DNA from: Pseudomonas sp. DNDY-54
Lineage (GTDB): Bacteria; Pseudomonadota; Gammaproteobacteria; Pseudomonadales; Pseudomonadaceae
Assembly: GCF_019880365.1 (NCBI RefSeq)
Contig: NZ_CP082271.1
Span: 3,720,001-3,784,000 of the forward strand
Length of the DNA: 64,000 nt
Direction: 5' to 3'
In this document: positions 9,219 through 17,509 of the stretch, in pieces
How positions within the stretch are numbered: position 1 is the first letter of the stretch
How the letters are laid out: every line of letters begins with the position of its first letter
The notes under the pieces: generated by a model
What the model saw: only the letters and a program-made list of their open reading frames with translations
Database searches by the model: none
Told to the model about the DNA's origin: nothing
Made by a program: the position numbers and the translations under genes

Positions 9219-9380
9219 ATGATGAGCAAGCAACGAAAGCGGCCGAACAAGGCCAAGAGCCTGGTGGCGCAACCCCTGTTTCGCAGTCGCCAGGAACAGC
9301 CAAAAAAAGGCAAAGGCAGCTACCGCCGTGAAGCCTCCCAGTCCTCCAACTGGGAGGCTTCGGTCCTTCTGGCGGCTTGA
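9219..9380 (+). CDS. arfA: alternative ribosome-rescue factor ArfA
   Basis: This small basic protein of 53 residues recruits release factor 2 to ribosomes stalled on non-stop mRNA, backing up trans-translation. The N-terminus (MSKQRKRPNKAKSLVAQPLF) and a following RxxQEQPKKGKGSYRR segment match ArfA. Two consecutive ATG codons lie at 9219 and 9222, with GAGGG just upstream. A strong inverted repeat lies inside the coding region over codons 38-47, so most transcripts are expected to end or be cut before the stop codon. This would yield a shortened active protein only when tmRNA is limiting, as is known for E. coli arfA. Residues after about 40 look non-essential. Confidence 0.88.
   Translation: MMSKQRKRPNKAKSLVAQPLFRSRQEQPKKGKGSYRREASQSSNWEASVLLAA
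9331..9360 (+). terminator. hairpin inside arfA coding sequence
   Basis: AAGCCTCCCAG (9331-9341) and CTGGGAGGCTT (9350-9360) form a perfect 11-base-pair stem with an eight-base loop, located before the arfA stop codon. In E. coli arfA an equivalent hairpin is an RNase III site and terminator that creates non-stop mRNA. The same role is inferred here. The following TTCGGTCCTTCT is only moderately T-rich, so RNase III cleavage may matter more than termination. Confidence 0.75.
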
Positions 9381-9419
9381 AAAGCCAAGCAATCCAAAGC
9401 GTGATAATGTCGGCTGCCG

Positions 9420-10739
9420 ATGATTTGCCGAGTGTGGTGCATGCTTTACACCTTTGTTCCCGTCCTGCTGCTGCGTACCCTGATTGCCGGATCAGCCTTG
9501 AGCATCGTGGTCGCCTGTGCCGCTGAGCCCATTACGCCCGCAACACCGGCCACTCCCAGCCAGCAAACCACGACCACGATCGAGGCCAAGCCAGACACGC
9601 CATCCGAAGCCGAGCCGGTACAGCAGAGTTTTACCGAGTGGCGCGACGCGTTTCGTAGCGAGGCGCTTCAAGCAGGCATACCGGCAACGGTGTTCGACCG
9701 CGCCTTTGCGGGGGTCACCCCCGACCCCAGCATCATCACGGCCGACCGTAGCCAGCCGGAGTTCACCCGCCCGGTCTGGCAATACCTCGAAGGCGCCCTG
9801 TCGCGACAGCGGGTCGAAGGCGGCAGGCGCCTCCTGAGCCAACACCAAGCGACGCTGGATGACATAGAGGCTCGCTACGGCGTCGACCGCAATACGCTGG
9901 TGGCTATTTGGGGATTGGAAAGCAGCTTCGGACAGATCATGGGCGACAAGGGCGTGATTCGCTCGCTCGCAACACTGGCGCATGAAGGCCGGCGTCCGGG
10001 CTTTGCCAAAAGCCAATTGCTGGCCGCGCTGGAAATACTCGATCGAGGGGATGTCTCCGCCGATCAGCTGCGGGGGTCGTGGGCTGGCGCCATGGGTCAG
10101 ACCCAATTCATTCCGACTACTTACAACACCCACGCGGTGGATTTCGATGGTGACGGCCGCCGGGATATCTGGAACAGCTCGGCCGATGCTCTGGCTTCAG
10201 CCGCCCACTACTTGCAGGCCTCGGGCTGGAAAGCCGAGCAACCATGGGGATTCGAAACCGCTCTACCGGAAGGGTTCGACTACGCTCTGGCCGATAGCAG
10301 TATTCGTAAGCCATTGCGCGAGTGGCGCCGCCTCGGGCTGAACGGCTTGCCATCCAACATGGATGAGGCATCAGCCAGCCTGTTGCTTCCCGCTGGCTAT
10401 CGCGGCCCCGCCTTTTTGGTCCTGGACAATTTTCGGGCAATTCTTCGCTACAACAACTCCTCATCCTATGCCCTGGCCATCGGTCTTTTGTCCGAGCGCT
10501 TCGGTGGCGGGGGCCAGATCCGCGCAAGCTGGCCGCAGGGTGAACAGCCCCTGAGCCGCTCCGAGCGGCTCGAGCTGCAGGAGCGCCTATCGAGCCAAGG
10601 CTTCGATCCAGGCGCTGCAGACGGCATTATCGGTGCCAACACCCGCAGCGCGATCCGAGGCTTTCAGCAGCAACTCGGCTGGCCTGCTGACGGGCACCCT
10701 ACGCAGGAGCTGCTGGGCAGACTTCGGGCGGAGCCTTAA
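9420..10739 (+). CDS. lytic murein transglycosylase, SltB3-like, with peptidoglycan-binding domain
   Basis: A 439-residue family 3 (MltB-type) lytic transglycosylase that cleaves glycan strands to anhydro-muropeptides. After a hydrophobic leader there is a possible lipobox VVAC (Cys33), then a Pro/Thr/Glu-rich linker. The catalytic domain has Glu167 in IWGLESSFGQ and the conserved GSWAGAMGQTQFIPTTY stretch. It ends with a PG_binding_1 domain at about residues 375-438 (RLSSQGFDPGAADGIIG). The domain layout and proximity to holA and lipA resemble SltB3 of P. aeruginosa. ATG 9420 was kept; ATG 9441 is an alternative. Neither has a clear ribosome site. Confidence 0.88.
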   Translation: MICRVWCMLYTFVPVLLLRTLIAGSALSIVVACAAEPITPATPATPSQQTTTTIEAKPDTPSEAEPVQQSFTEWRDAFRSEALQAGIPATVFDRAFAGVTPDPSIITADRSQPEFTRPVWQYLEGALSRQRVEGGRRLLSQHQATLDDIEARYGVDRNTLVAIWGLESSFGQIMGDKGVIRSLATLAHEGRRPGFAKSQLLAALEILDRGDVSADQLRGSWAGAMGQTQFIPTTYNTHAVDFDGDGRRDIWNSSADALASAAHYLQASGWKAEQPWGFETALPEGFDYALADSSIRKPLREWRRLGLNGLPSNMDEASASLLLPAGYRGPAFLVLDNFRAILRYNNSSSYALAIGLLSERFGGGGQIRASWPQGEQPLSRSERLELQERLSSQGFDPGAADGIIGANTRSAIRGFQQQLGWPADGHPTQELLGRLRAEP

Positions 10740-10890
10740 GCCAGCATGGCGAACCATCGGCCATGGACTGCCAATCCCGCCGCGGCCCGTCGTCATTGCT
10801 AGACGGACTGCACGGTCAGCGCCTGTGATAAACTCCGCGCCGGCCACAAGCCGCCTCGTCCCGGAGCCTCTAGCGGAGCCCAGAAAGCCG

Positions 10891-11943
10891 ATGTCCGATA
10901 CCTCCCAGCCTAAAACCGTTGCCAGCGGCGAAAAATTCCGCACTACTCAGGGCATCACCGCGATCAAGGACGGGCAGAAGCGCCGGGCCTCAAGCGAACC
11001 CCAGGTGTTCGAGCCCAAGCCCAAGTGGCTGCGGGTTAAAGCACCCAGCGGCAGTCGCTTCGAAGCAGTCAAGCGCAATGTAGGCGAACACCGTCTGAGC
11101 ACCGTGTGCCAAGAATCGCACTGCCCGAACATGGGCGAATGCTGGTCCAACGGCACTGCCACTATCATGCTGATGGGCTCAGTGTGTACCCGGGCGTGTC
11201 GCTTCTGCGCGGTGGATACCGGCAATCCCAACGGCTGGCTTGATCAGGAGGAGCCGCAGAACACCGCCAAATCGGTGGAGCTGATGGCGCTGCGCTATAT
11301 CGTGCTGACCTCCGTGGACCGCGACGACCTGGACGACGGCGGTGCCGCGCACTACGCCGCCTGTGTACGTGCCATCAAGGAGCGCACCCCGCAGGTGGTG
11401 GTGGAGGCCCTGACCCCGGACTTCGACGGCGACCTGCAAGCCATCGAACGTGTGGCGGATTCTGGTCTGGAGGTCTTCGCGCAAAACGTCGAAACGGTCA
11501 AGCGCCTGACTCATGAGGTGCGCGACCCGCGCGCGGGCTATGAGAAGACCCTGCGCGTGCTGGAGCACGCCAAGCGTCATCGACCGGACATGCTGACCAA
11601 GACCAGCCTGATGCTTGGGTTGGGCGAAAGCGACGAGGAAGTGCTGCAGACCATGGATGACCTGCGCGCTATCGGTGTGGACATCCTCACCCTAGGCCAG
11701 TATCTGCAGCCGACCCGCAACCACCTCCCCGTCAAGCGCTGGGTCAGCCCCGAAGAATTCAACCGTTTCCGCGATATAGGTCTTGCGAAAGGCTTCATGG
11801 AAGTCGCCGCTGGCCCGCTGGTGCGCTCCAGCTACCGAGCCGACCGAGTGTTCGAGAAGAACAACCTGGGGCTGGCCGCACCGGTGCCGGTGCCGGGCCA
11901 GCCAGTCGACGCCAGCCTGATCCCGACACTTACGCTGAACTGA
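10891..11943 (+). CDS. lipA: lipoyl synthase
   Basis: A 350-residue radical-SAM enzyme that inserts two sulfurs into protein-bound octanoyl groups to make lipoate. The auxiliary cluster cysteines are Cys73, Cys78 and Cys84 (CQESHCPNMGEC), the radical-SAM motif is CTRACRFC (Cys99, Cys103, Cys106), and the C-terminal serine motif VRSSYRAD is present. The frame is open upstream to 10633 but that portion overlaps the previous gene; ATG 10891 gives the family length. It faces lipB, its pathway partner, across a terminator. Confidence 0.96.
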   Translation: MSDTSQPKTVASGEKFRTTQGITAIKDGQKRRASSEPQVFEPKPKWLRVKAPSGSRFEAVKRNVGEHRLSTVCQESHCPNMGECWSNGTATIMLMGSVCTRACRFCAVDTGNPNGWLDQEEPQNTAKSVELMALRYIVLTSVDRDDLDDGGAAHYAACVRAIKERTPQVVVEALTPDFDGDLQAIERVADSGLEVFAQNVETVKRLTHEVRDPRAGYEKTLRVLEHAKRHRPDMLTKTSLMLGLGESDEEVLQTMDDLRAIGVDILTLGQYLQPTRNHLPVKRWVSPEEFNRFRDIGLAKGFMEVAAGPLVRSSYRADRVFEKNNLGLAAPVPVPGQPVDASLIPTLTLN

Positions 11944-11955
11944 TCGCGCCGGACG

Positions 11956-11995
11956 ACGCCTGCCGCCAGGCTTCGTCTGGAGGCAGGCGTTTTTA
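11956..11995 (+). terminator. Rho-independent terminator after lipA
   Basis: ACGCCTGCC (11956-11964) pairs with GGCAGGCGT (11982-11990), and a TTTTTAT run follows directly. The loop can form a smaller inner pairing. It lies 13 bases after the lipA stop, between the convergent lipA and lipB genes. Confidence 0.85.
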
Positions 11996-12038
11996 TAACC
12001 GCCATGCCTCGCTCGCGCTGGCTAAGTGAGTACCCGGT

Positions 12039-12695
12039 TCAACGCTCTATTACGGAAGCCAGCGTCTGCTGCTGCGCATAGCCGAGGTGCTTGGCCAACT
12101 GTTCACGCAGGCGGGCACTGACCTCAGAAAGCGCTATCGGCCTGGCGACCACGTCAGCCATCTGAGTCATGGCCATGCCGGCGTAGCCGCAGGGGTTGAT
12201 CCGTTGGAAGGGCTCCAGATCCATATCCACGTTCAACGCCAAACCATGAAACGAGCAACCGTTGCGGATTCGCAGGCCGAGCGATGCGATCTTCGCACCA
12301 TTGACATAGACGCCAGGCGCGTCGGGTTTGGCGACGGCCTGCACATCGTAGCTGGCAAGCACGTCAATCAGGCTTTGCTCGATGCGGCTCACCAGTTCCC
12401 GTACGCCAAATCCGAGCCGCCTTACATCCAGCATCAGATAACACACCAGCTGCCCCGGACCGTGGTAGGTCACTTGACCACCACGGTCGGCCTGTATCAC
12501 CGGAATGTCTCCTGGGAGCAGCAGGTGTTCGGCTTTGCCGGCCTGTCCCTGCGTGAACACCGGTGGATGCTGCAGCAACCAGATCTCGTCAGCGGTTACG
12601 GGCAGCCGCTCGTTGGTGAAGCGCTGCATGGCCTGCCACGCGGTCTGGTACTCCACCAGCCCGAGCTCACGAACGCCGAGCAGAGCGGCACTCAC
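12039..12695 (-). CDS. lipB: octanoyltransferase LipB
   Basis: Transfers octanoate from acyl-carrier protein to apo-lipoyl domains, giving the substrate for LipA. The active-site residues are visible: lysine in GVYVNGAKIASLG and cysteine in RINPCGYAGM (Lys135 and Cys169 with this start). The segment RGGQVTYHGPGQLVCY is also conserved. The product is 218 residues from the GTG at 12695. A TTG at 12701 is in frame and adds two residues; neither start has a strong ribosome site. It follows the ybeD gene by about 76 bases, the order seen in many proteobacteria. Confidence 0.93.
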   Translation of the reverse strand: MSAALLGVRELGLVEYQTAWQAMQRFTNERLPVTADEIWLLQHPPVFTQGQAGKAEHLLLPGDIPVIQADRGGQVTYHGPGQLVCYLMLDVRRLGFGVRELVSRIEQSLIDVLASYDVQAVAKPDAPGVYVNGAKIASLGLRIRNGCSFHGLALNVDMDLEPFQRINPCGYAGMAMTQMADVVARPIALSEVSARLREQLAKHLGYAQQQTLASVIER

Positions 12696-12771
12696 AGCCA
12701 ACTACTCGATTCAGAGAGATTGCCGATGACAACCATGACGGGCGAGAGCGCCTTCGATAAACAGACCAACT

Positions 12772-13056
12772 TCACAGCACCATGTGCACGCGTCCGGTCG
12801 CGCGCAGGTCAACATGGATCGCCTGCAGCTGTTCGACACTGGCTGCGGTGATGAGCACTTGCACAGAGAGGAAGCGCCCGTTGCGGCTGTCGCGACTGAC
12901 TAAGGTGGTTTCATCAAAATTCGGCGCATGGCGCCGGATCACTTCGACCACCATTTCGCTGAACCCCTCACCCGCGTCACCGATCACCTTGATCGGATAG
13001 CGCTCGCAGGGGAATTCTATTTTGGGTGGCTGTGCGTCGGTTTTGCTTTCGGTCAT
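12772..13056 (-). CDS. ybeD: YbeD/DUF493 family protein
   Basis: A 94-residue cytoplasmic protein with the small ACT-like fold of the DUF493 family, recognised from IEFPCERYPIKVIGDAG and the tail region VEQLQAIHVDLRATGRVHMVL. Its place between dacC and lipB is the standard dacA-ybeD-lipB arrangement. No function is firmly known; a regulatory role for lipoate or cell-wall genes has been guessed from context. Length is typical. Confidence 0.88.
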   Translation of the reverse strand: MTESKTDAQPPKIEFPCERYPIKVIGDAGEGFSEMVVEVIRRHAPNFDETTLVSRDSRNGRFLSVQVLITAASVEQLQAIHVDLRATGRVHMVL

Positions 13057-13117
13057 GGTGACGGACTCGTGATCCGTAAGAGCGCCCGGCGGATAGCCAG
13101 GGCGCGCTCAAAAGGCA

Positions 13118-14275
13118 TCAGTTGAAGAGGTTGAAAAAGAACAGCTGAATGCTATCCCAGAAGCGACGGAACAGACCGCCTTCTTCCACGGCGTTCAGCG
13201 CAATCAGGTCGGTGCTCTGCAGCACCTGGCCCTCAAGCGTAACGTCGACCTTACCGACCACATCGCCCTGCTGGATCGGCGCAGTCAGTTCCGGGTTGAA
13301 CGTCAGACCAGCCTGCAGCTTGTCCAGCTGACCACGTGGCAGGGTTAAAGTCAGATCCTTCGCCAGCCCAGCGCTAACCTGGTCCTGCTGGCCTTTCCAG
13401 ACCCGCGACTGCGCCAGTTCGACGCCCTTCTGGTAGAAGGTTTTGGTCTCGAAGAAGCGGAAGCCGTAGGTCAGCAGTTTCTGCGTCTCGGCGGCGCGCG
13501 CCTGCTCGCTGTCAGTACCGAACACGACGCTGATGAGGCGCATGCCGTCGCGTACCGCCGAAGCCACCAGGCAGTAACCAGCTTCTTCGGTATGACCCGT
13601 TTTCAAACCATCGACCGTCTTGTCGCGCCACAGCAGCAAATTGCGGTTGGGTTGCTTGATGTTGTTCCAGAAAAATTCTTTCTGCGCATAGATGCCGTAG
13701 TGCGCCGGATCTTCGTAGATGATCGCGCGAGCCAACTTGGCCATGTCAGCAGCAGAAGAATAGTGCTCCGGGTGCGGCAAGCCGGTTGAGTTCATGAAAT
13801 GGGAGTTGGTCATCCCCAACCGCTCAGCGGTGCTATTCATCAGGTCCGCGAAGGCTTCTTCGCTACCGGCGATATGTTCAGCCATCGCTACGCTGGCGTC
13901 GTTGCCGGATTGGATGATGATGCCATGCAGCAGATCGTCTACCGAGACCTGCGTATTGACCTGGATGAACATCCGCGAACCGCCCGTACGCCAGGCTTTT
14001 TCGCTGACGGTGACCATATCGCTTTCGGAGATCTGGCCTTTCTGGATTTCCAGCGTGGCGATGTAAGCGGTCATCAGTTTGGTCAGGCTAGCGGGAGGCA
14101 GGCGCTCGTCACCGGCGGTTTCCACCAGCACTTTACCGCTGGCCGCATCCATCAGGACGTAGGATTTGGCTGCCAACTGCGGCGGAGACGGAATGATCGG
14201 CTCGGCCCAAGCGGCTGGCGCTACTGCCAGCACAGTGAGGAGGAACAGGCGGTGCACGAAGGTGGTGATAGTCAT
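13118..14275 (-). CDS. dacC: D-alanyl-D-alanine carboxypeptidase (PBP5 type)
   Basis: A 385-residue low-molecular-weight penicillin-binding protein that removes the terminal D-Ala from peptidoglycan side chains. It starts at ATG 14275 with a signal peptide ending in AAWAEP. The serine-peptidase motifs are SLTK (Ser63, Lys66), SGN, and KTG in LKTGHTEEAGYC. A PBP5-type C-terminal domain follows, and the last residues (RFWDSIQLFFFNLFN) form an amphipathic membrane anchor. The open frame continues 10 residues upstream but the signal peptide begins cleanly at MTITTF. It lies 65 bases after rlpA. The name could equally be dacA. Confidence 0.93.
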   Translation of the reverse strand: MTITTFVHRLFLLTVLAVAPAAWAEPIIPSPPQLAAKSYVLMDAASGKVLVETAGDERLPPASLTKLMTAYIATLEIQKGQISESDMVTVSEKAWRTGGSRMFIQVNTQVSVDDLLHGIIIQSGNDASVAMAEHIAGSEEAFADLMNSTAERLGMTNSHFMNSTGLPHPEHYSSAADMAKLARAIIYEDPAHYGIYAQKEFFWNNIKQPNRNLLLWRDKTVDGLKTGHTEEAGYCLVASAVRDGMRLISVVFGTDSEQARAAETQKLLTYGFRFFETKTFYQKGVELAQSRVWKGQQDQVSAGLAKDLTLTLPRGQLDKLQAGLTFNPELTAPIQQGDVVGKVDVTLEGQVLQSTDLIALNAVEEGGLFRRFWDSIQLFFFNLFN

Positions 14276-14340
14276 TGCTCTCTCAGGAAGTGGTGTTTGG
14301 CACAAACAGTTATTGAACAGCGTCGCTTACATGGCATGCC

Positions 14341-15336
14341 CTAATCGATTCGGACTCGCCTCGGGTTTCCCAGATTGGCCACTCGGACGCTTTGCTCGAG
14401 CTGCGTAGCTTCATCCAGCGATTCGATCGGGCCGAGGCGCACCCGGTGCAGGATCTGCTCCTGATGAACCACCGAACTAACAAATACAGGTGCGGCCGTC
14501 ATGCTACTCAGCTTGTCACGCAGCAGCTGCGCAGCATCCGGATTGGCAAACGCACCGACCTGCAAAAACACCCCGGGTTTGGCAGTAACACCCTGGTCGC
14601 TCCCGCTGACCTGAAGCGGCACAGTGGCACCGGCGTGCTGCGCTGGTGGCGGCGTGTATTGCTCGACAGGCTGAGCTATCGCCTTGCTGGCGGGCTTAGT
14701 CGTGGCCTTCTGGGGTTGTGCCAGCACCAACGGCGCCTGTTGACCACGCTCGGCCCACCATTGTTCGGGGTCGATCCCTTCGACCTTGACCCGTGCCGTT
14801 CCCGTTTCAGCGTAACCCAGCTTCTTCGCGGCAGCGAAGGACAGGTCAATGATCCGATCCGAATAAAAGGGGCCGCGATCATTGACCCGCAGCACCACCG
14901 TCTTGCCGTTGTCGATGTTGGTCACACGCACGTAGCTTGGTAGTGGCAGCGTCTTGTGCGCCGCACTCATGCCATACAGATCGTACTTCTCGCCGTTGGC
15001 AGTAGGCTGGCCATGGAACTTGGTGCCATACCAGGAAGCCGTACCCGTGGCCCGGTAGTTGCGACCATCACCGATGGGGTAGTACGTCTTGCCCAGCACG
15101 GTATAAGGATTCGCCTTGAACGGCCCGTTATGGGGCGTCGGTGTTGCATCGGGAATACGGGAAACGTCAACCTCCCACCAGGGTGCACCATCCTTGTGGG
15201 GGCGCGAATAGTCATCGGGGCCACTGATACCAACGCTCGGCGTCGGCGCAGGCGTCGGCTGCCGTGACGTGGGCGACGAGGAGCAACCAACCACCAGCAC
15301 AGCGGCAGCGACTGCCGCCAGCAAACGAAAGGTCAT
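14341..15336 (-). CDS. rlpA: RlpA, septal lytic transglycosylase lipoprotein
   Basis: A 331-residue outer-membrane lipoprotein. The lipobox VVGC puts the lipid on Cys18. A double-psi beta-barrel domain spans about residues 95-185 (ATGTASWYGTKFHG; VLRVNDRGPF), and a SPOR domain covers about residues 255-331. In P. aeruginosa RlpA cuts naked glycan strands at the septum, with SPOR bringing it to denuded glycan. The ATG overlaps the mltB stop (ATGA), so the two are translationally coupled within the mrdA-rodA-mltB-rlpA-dacC cell-wall cluster. Confidence 0.93.
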   Translation of the reverse strand: MTFRLLAAVAAAVLVVGCSSSPTSRQPTPAPTPSVGISGPDDYSRPHKDGAPWWEVDVSRIPDATPTPHNGPFKANPYTVLGKTYYPIGDGRNYRATGTASWYGTKFHGQPTANGEKYDLYGMSAAHKTLPLPSYVRVTNIDNGKTVVLRVNDRGPFYSDRIIDLSFAAAKKLGYAETGTARVKVEGIDPEQWWAERGQQAPLVLAQPQKATTKPASKAIAQPVEQYTPPPAQHAGATVPLQVSGSDQGVTAKPGVFLQVGAFANPDAAQLLRDKLSSMTAAPVFVSSVVHQEQILHRVRLGPIESLDEATQLEQSVRVANLGNPRRVRID

Positions 15337-16358
15337 GGTGTCCCCCGCGCCTGGGCCAGTTGCCCGGCGAGCTGATGCACCGCCATCGCATACATCACGC
15401 TACGGTTGTAACGGGTGATGACGTAGAAGTTCGGCAGGCCTACCCAGAATTCGTCACCGTCGGCACCGTCCAGCCGGAACGCTGTCACTGCCGTATCGTC
15501 CGCCACTGGCGTCTCGGTCTGCCAGCTCCAGCCCAGCTCGCGCAACTCGGCGGCATTCTTGACCGGTTCGAGGCCCTCGGTCAGCCCTTCAACATGCCGC
15601 TCGCCCTTGACGGTAGCCCGGGCAACCACTGGCGCGTCGGCCGTCCAGCCGTGCTGTTTGAAATAATTGGCGGCGCTGCCGATGGCGTCGACCGGGTTCT
15701 TCCAGATATCGATATGACCGTCTTCATCGAAGTCCACGGCATAGGCGCGAAAGCTGCTCGGCATGAATTGCGGCAGGCCCATCGCACCCGCGTAGGAGCC
15801 CGTCAATACCAACGGATCAACCTGCTCTTCGCGCGCCAGCAACAGAAACTCCTTAAGTTGTTGACGGAAGAACGGCTGGCGCGGCGGATAATCGAAACCT
15901 AACGTCGACAACGCATCGATCACCCGATAGCTGCCGGTGTTTCGGCCATAAAACGTCTCAACCCCAATGATCGAGACGATCACTTCAGCCGGCACGCCAT
16001 ATTCCTGCTCGGCGCGCTCAAGCGCAGCCTGGTTCTCGCGCCAGAAATCGACCCCCTGAGCCACACGCGATTCAGTGATGAAGATCGGCCGATATTCCTT
16101 CCACGGCTTGACGCGCTCGGCTGGCCGAGAGATCGCATCGAGAATCGCCTGCTTGCGTTCTGCCTGAGCCAGCACGTCAAGCAACTGCTCGCTGGCGAAA
16201 CCGTAATCCTGAGTCATTTCGCGAACAAACTCGGCGACCTTTTCGCCTTGGTATTCCGCAGCGGCTACTGCCGACGCCCCACCAAATGCACCGAACATCC
16301 CCGCTCCGCAGAGCACTCGTACCCACCAGCCACGCCGTAATGGTTTCAAGACATTCAC
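15333..16358 (-). CDS. mltB: lytic murein transglycosylase B (SltB1-like)
   Basis: A family 3 lytic transglycosylase of 341 residues when started at GTG 16358, just past the rodA stop. The N-terminus has a basic stretch and a hydrophobic segment ending near ASAVAAAEY, a probable signal sequence without an evident lipobox cysteine. The catalytic glutamate is Glu134 in IIGVETFYGRNTG, and GSYAGAMGLPQFMPSSF is the matching substrate-site motif. The longer reading frame back to 16643 lies inside rodA and is not used. A TTG at 16349 is another possible start. It has no C-terminal binding domain, unlike the SltB3-like gene at 9420. Confidence 0.9.
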   Translation of the reverse strand: MNVLKPLRRGWWVRVLCGAGMFGAFGGASAVAAAEYQGEKVAEFVREMTQDYGFASEQLLDVLAQAERKQAILDAISRPAERVKPWKEYRPIFITESRVAQGVDFWRENQAALERAEQEYGVPAEVIVSIIGVETFYGRNTGSYRVIDALSTLGFDYPPRQPFFRQQLKEFLLLAREEQVDPLVLTGSYAGAMGLPQFMPSSFRAYAVDFDEDGHIDIWKNPVDAIGSAANYFKQHGWTADAPVVARATVKGERHVEGLTEGLEPVKNAAELRELGWSWQTETPVADDTAVTAFRLDGADGDEFWVGLPNFYVITRYNRSVMYAMAVHQLAGQLAQARGTP

Positions 16359-16363
16359 TCTAA

Positions 16364-17509
16364 TCAAACCTGTGCGATCCACTTGCGATGGGTGTGGATC
16401 GACATCAAAACCCCGAACCCTGATAGCAGGGTCACCAATGAAGTGCCACCAAAACTGATGAAGGGCAGCGGCACCCCTACGACAGGCAACAGCCCGCTGA
16501 CCATACCTATATTGATGAAAACATATACGAAGAACGTCATCGTCAGCGCGCCGGCAAGCAGTTTGCCAAACAAGGTCTGCGCCTGAACCGTGATTGTCAG
16601 GCCTCTCGCGATCAGCAGCAAATAGACCAACAACAGCAGACAAACGCCGACCAAACCGAACTCTTCAGCCAAGACGGCAATGATAAAGTCCGTATGGCTT
16701 TCGGGCAAAAAATCGAGGTGGGACTGCGTGCCCAGTAGCCAGCCCTTGCCGAACACCCCGCCCGAGCCGATCGCCGCCTTCGACTGGATGATGTTCCAGC
16801 CAGTGCCCAGCGGATCGCTTTCCGGATCGAGAAACGTCAAAACGCGCTGTTTCTGATAGTTGTGCAGAACGAAATACCACATGGCCACAGCGATGGGCAC
16901 GAGGGCGGCAAGCGCGGTCAGTATCCAGCGCCAACGCAGGCCGGCGATGAACAATACAAACGCCCCGGAGACCAGCACCAGTAGCGAAGTGCCCAGGTCC
17001 GGTTGCTTCAGGATCAGTACGAAGGGGACCACGATCAGCGCGAGGCTGATCACTGTGTGCTTGATACTCGGCGGCAATGTCCGTGCGGACAGATACCAGG
17101 CGATGGTCATCGGCATGATGATCTTCATGAACTCGGACGGCTGAAACCGAATGACCCCGGGAATACTGATCCAGCGAGTCGCCCCCATTGCCGTATACCC
17201 GACGAACTCCACGGCCACGAGCAGCCCTACAACCGCCAAATAACCCAGCGGAACCCAGCGCGCCATAAACCTGGGCTCAAGCTGCGCAATGACGAGCATG
17301 GCACCCAGGCCGATACCGTAGGAGGTCGCCTGCTTAATCAGCAGATCCCAATTCTTGCCCCCTGCCGAATACAGAACGAACAAGCTGCCGGCCGCCAGCA
17401 GCAACAACAGCAACAGCAACACACCATCGATATGCATACGCTGCAGAAGCGACGCCCGGCGGCGCATCACATCGGTGGTCGAAAGCGTGCGATCGAACGT
17501 GCTGCTCAT
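16364..17509 (-). CDS. rodA: RodA, peptidoglycan glycosyltransferase of the elongasome
   Basis: A 381-residue SEDS-family membrane enzyme that polymerises lipid II during side-wall growth, working with PBP2. About ten hydrophobic spans are visible, together with the family signature near the C-terminus (GMVSGLLPVVGVPLPFISFG) and the loop WNIIQSKAAIGSGGVFGKGW. Its ATG overlaps the stop of mrdA (ATGA), so the partner enzymes are coupled in translation. Also named mrdB. Confidence 0.96.
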   Translation of the reverse strand: MSSTFDRTLSTTDVMRRRASLLQRMHIDGVLLLLLLLLAAGSLFVLYSAGGKNWDLLIKQATSYGIGLGAMLVIAQLEPRFMARWVPLGYLAVVGLLVAVEFVGYTAMGATRWISIPGVIRFQPSEFMKIIMPMTIAWYLSARTLPPSIKHTVISLALIVVPFVLILKQPDLGTSLLVLVSGAFVLFIAGLRWRWILTALAALVPIAVAMWYFVLHNYQKQRVLTFLDPESDPLGTGWNIIQSKAAIGSGGVFGKGWLLGTQSHLDFLPESHTDFIIAVLAEEFGLVGVCLLLLVYLLLIARGLTITVQAQTLFGKLLAGALTMTFFVYVFINIGMVSGLLPVVGVPLPFISFGGTSLVTLLSGFGVLMSIHTHRKWIAQV

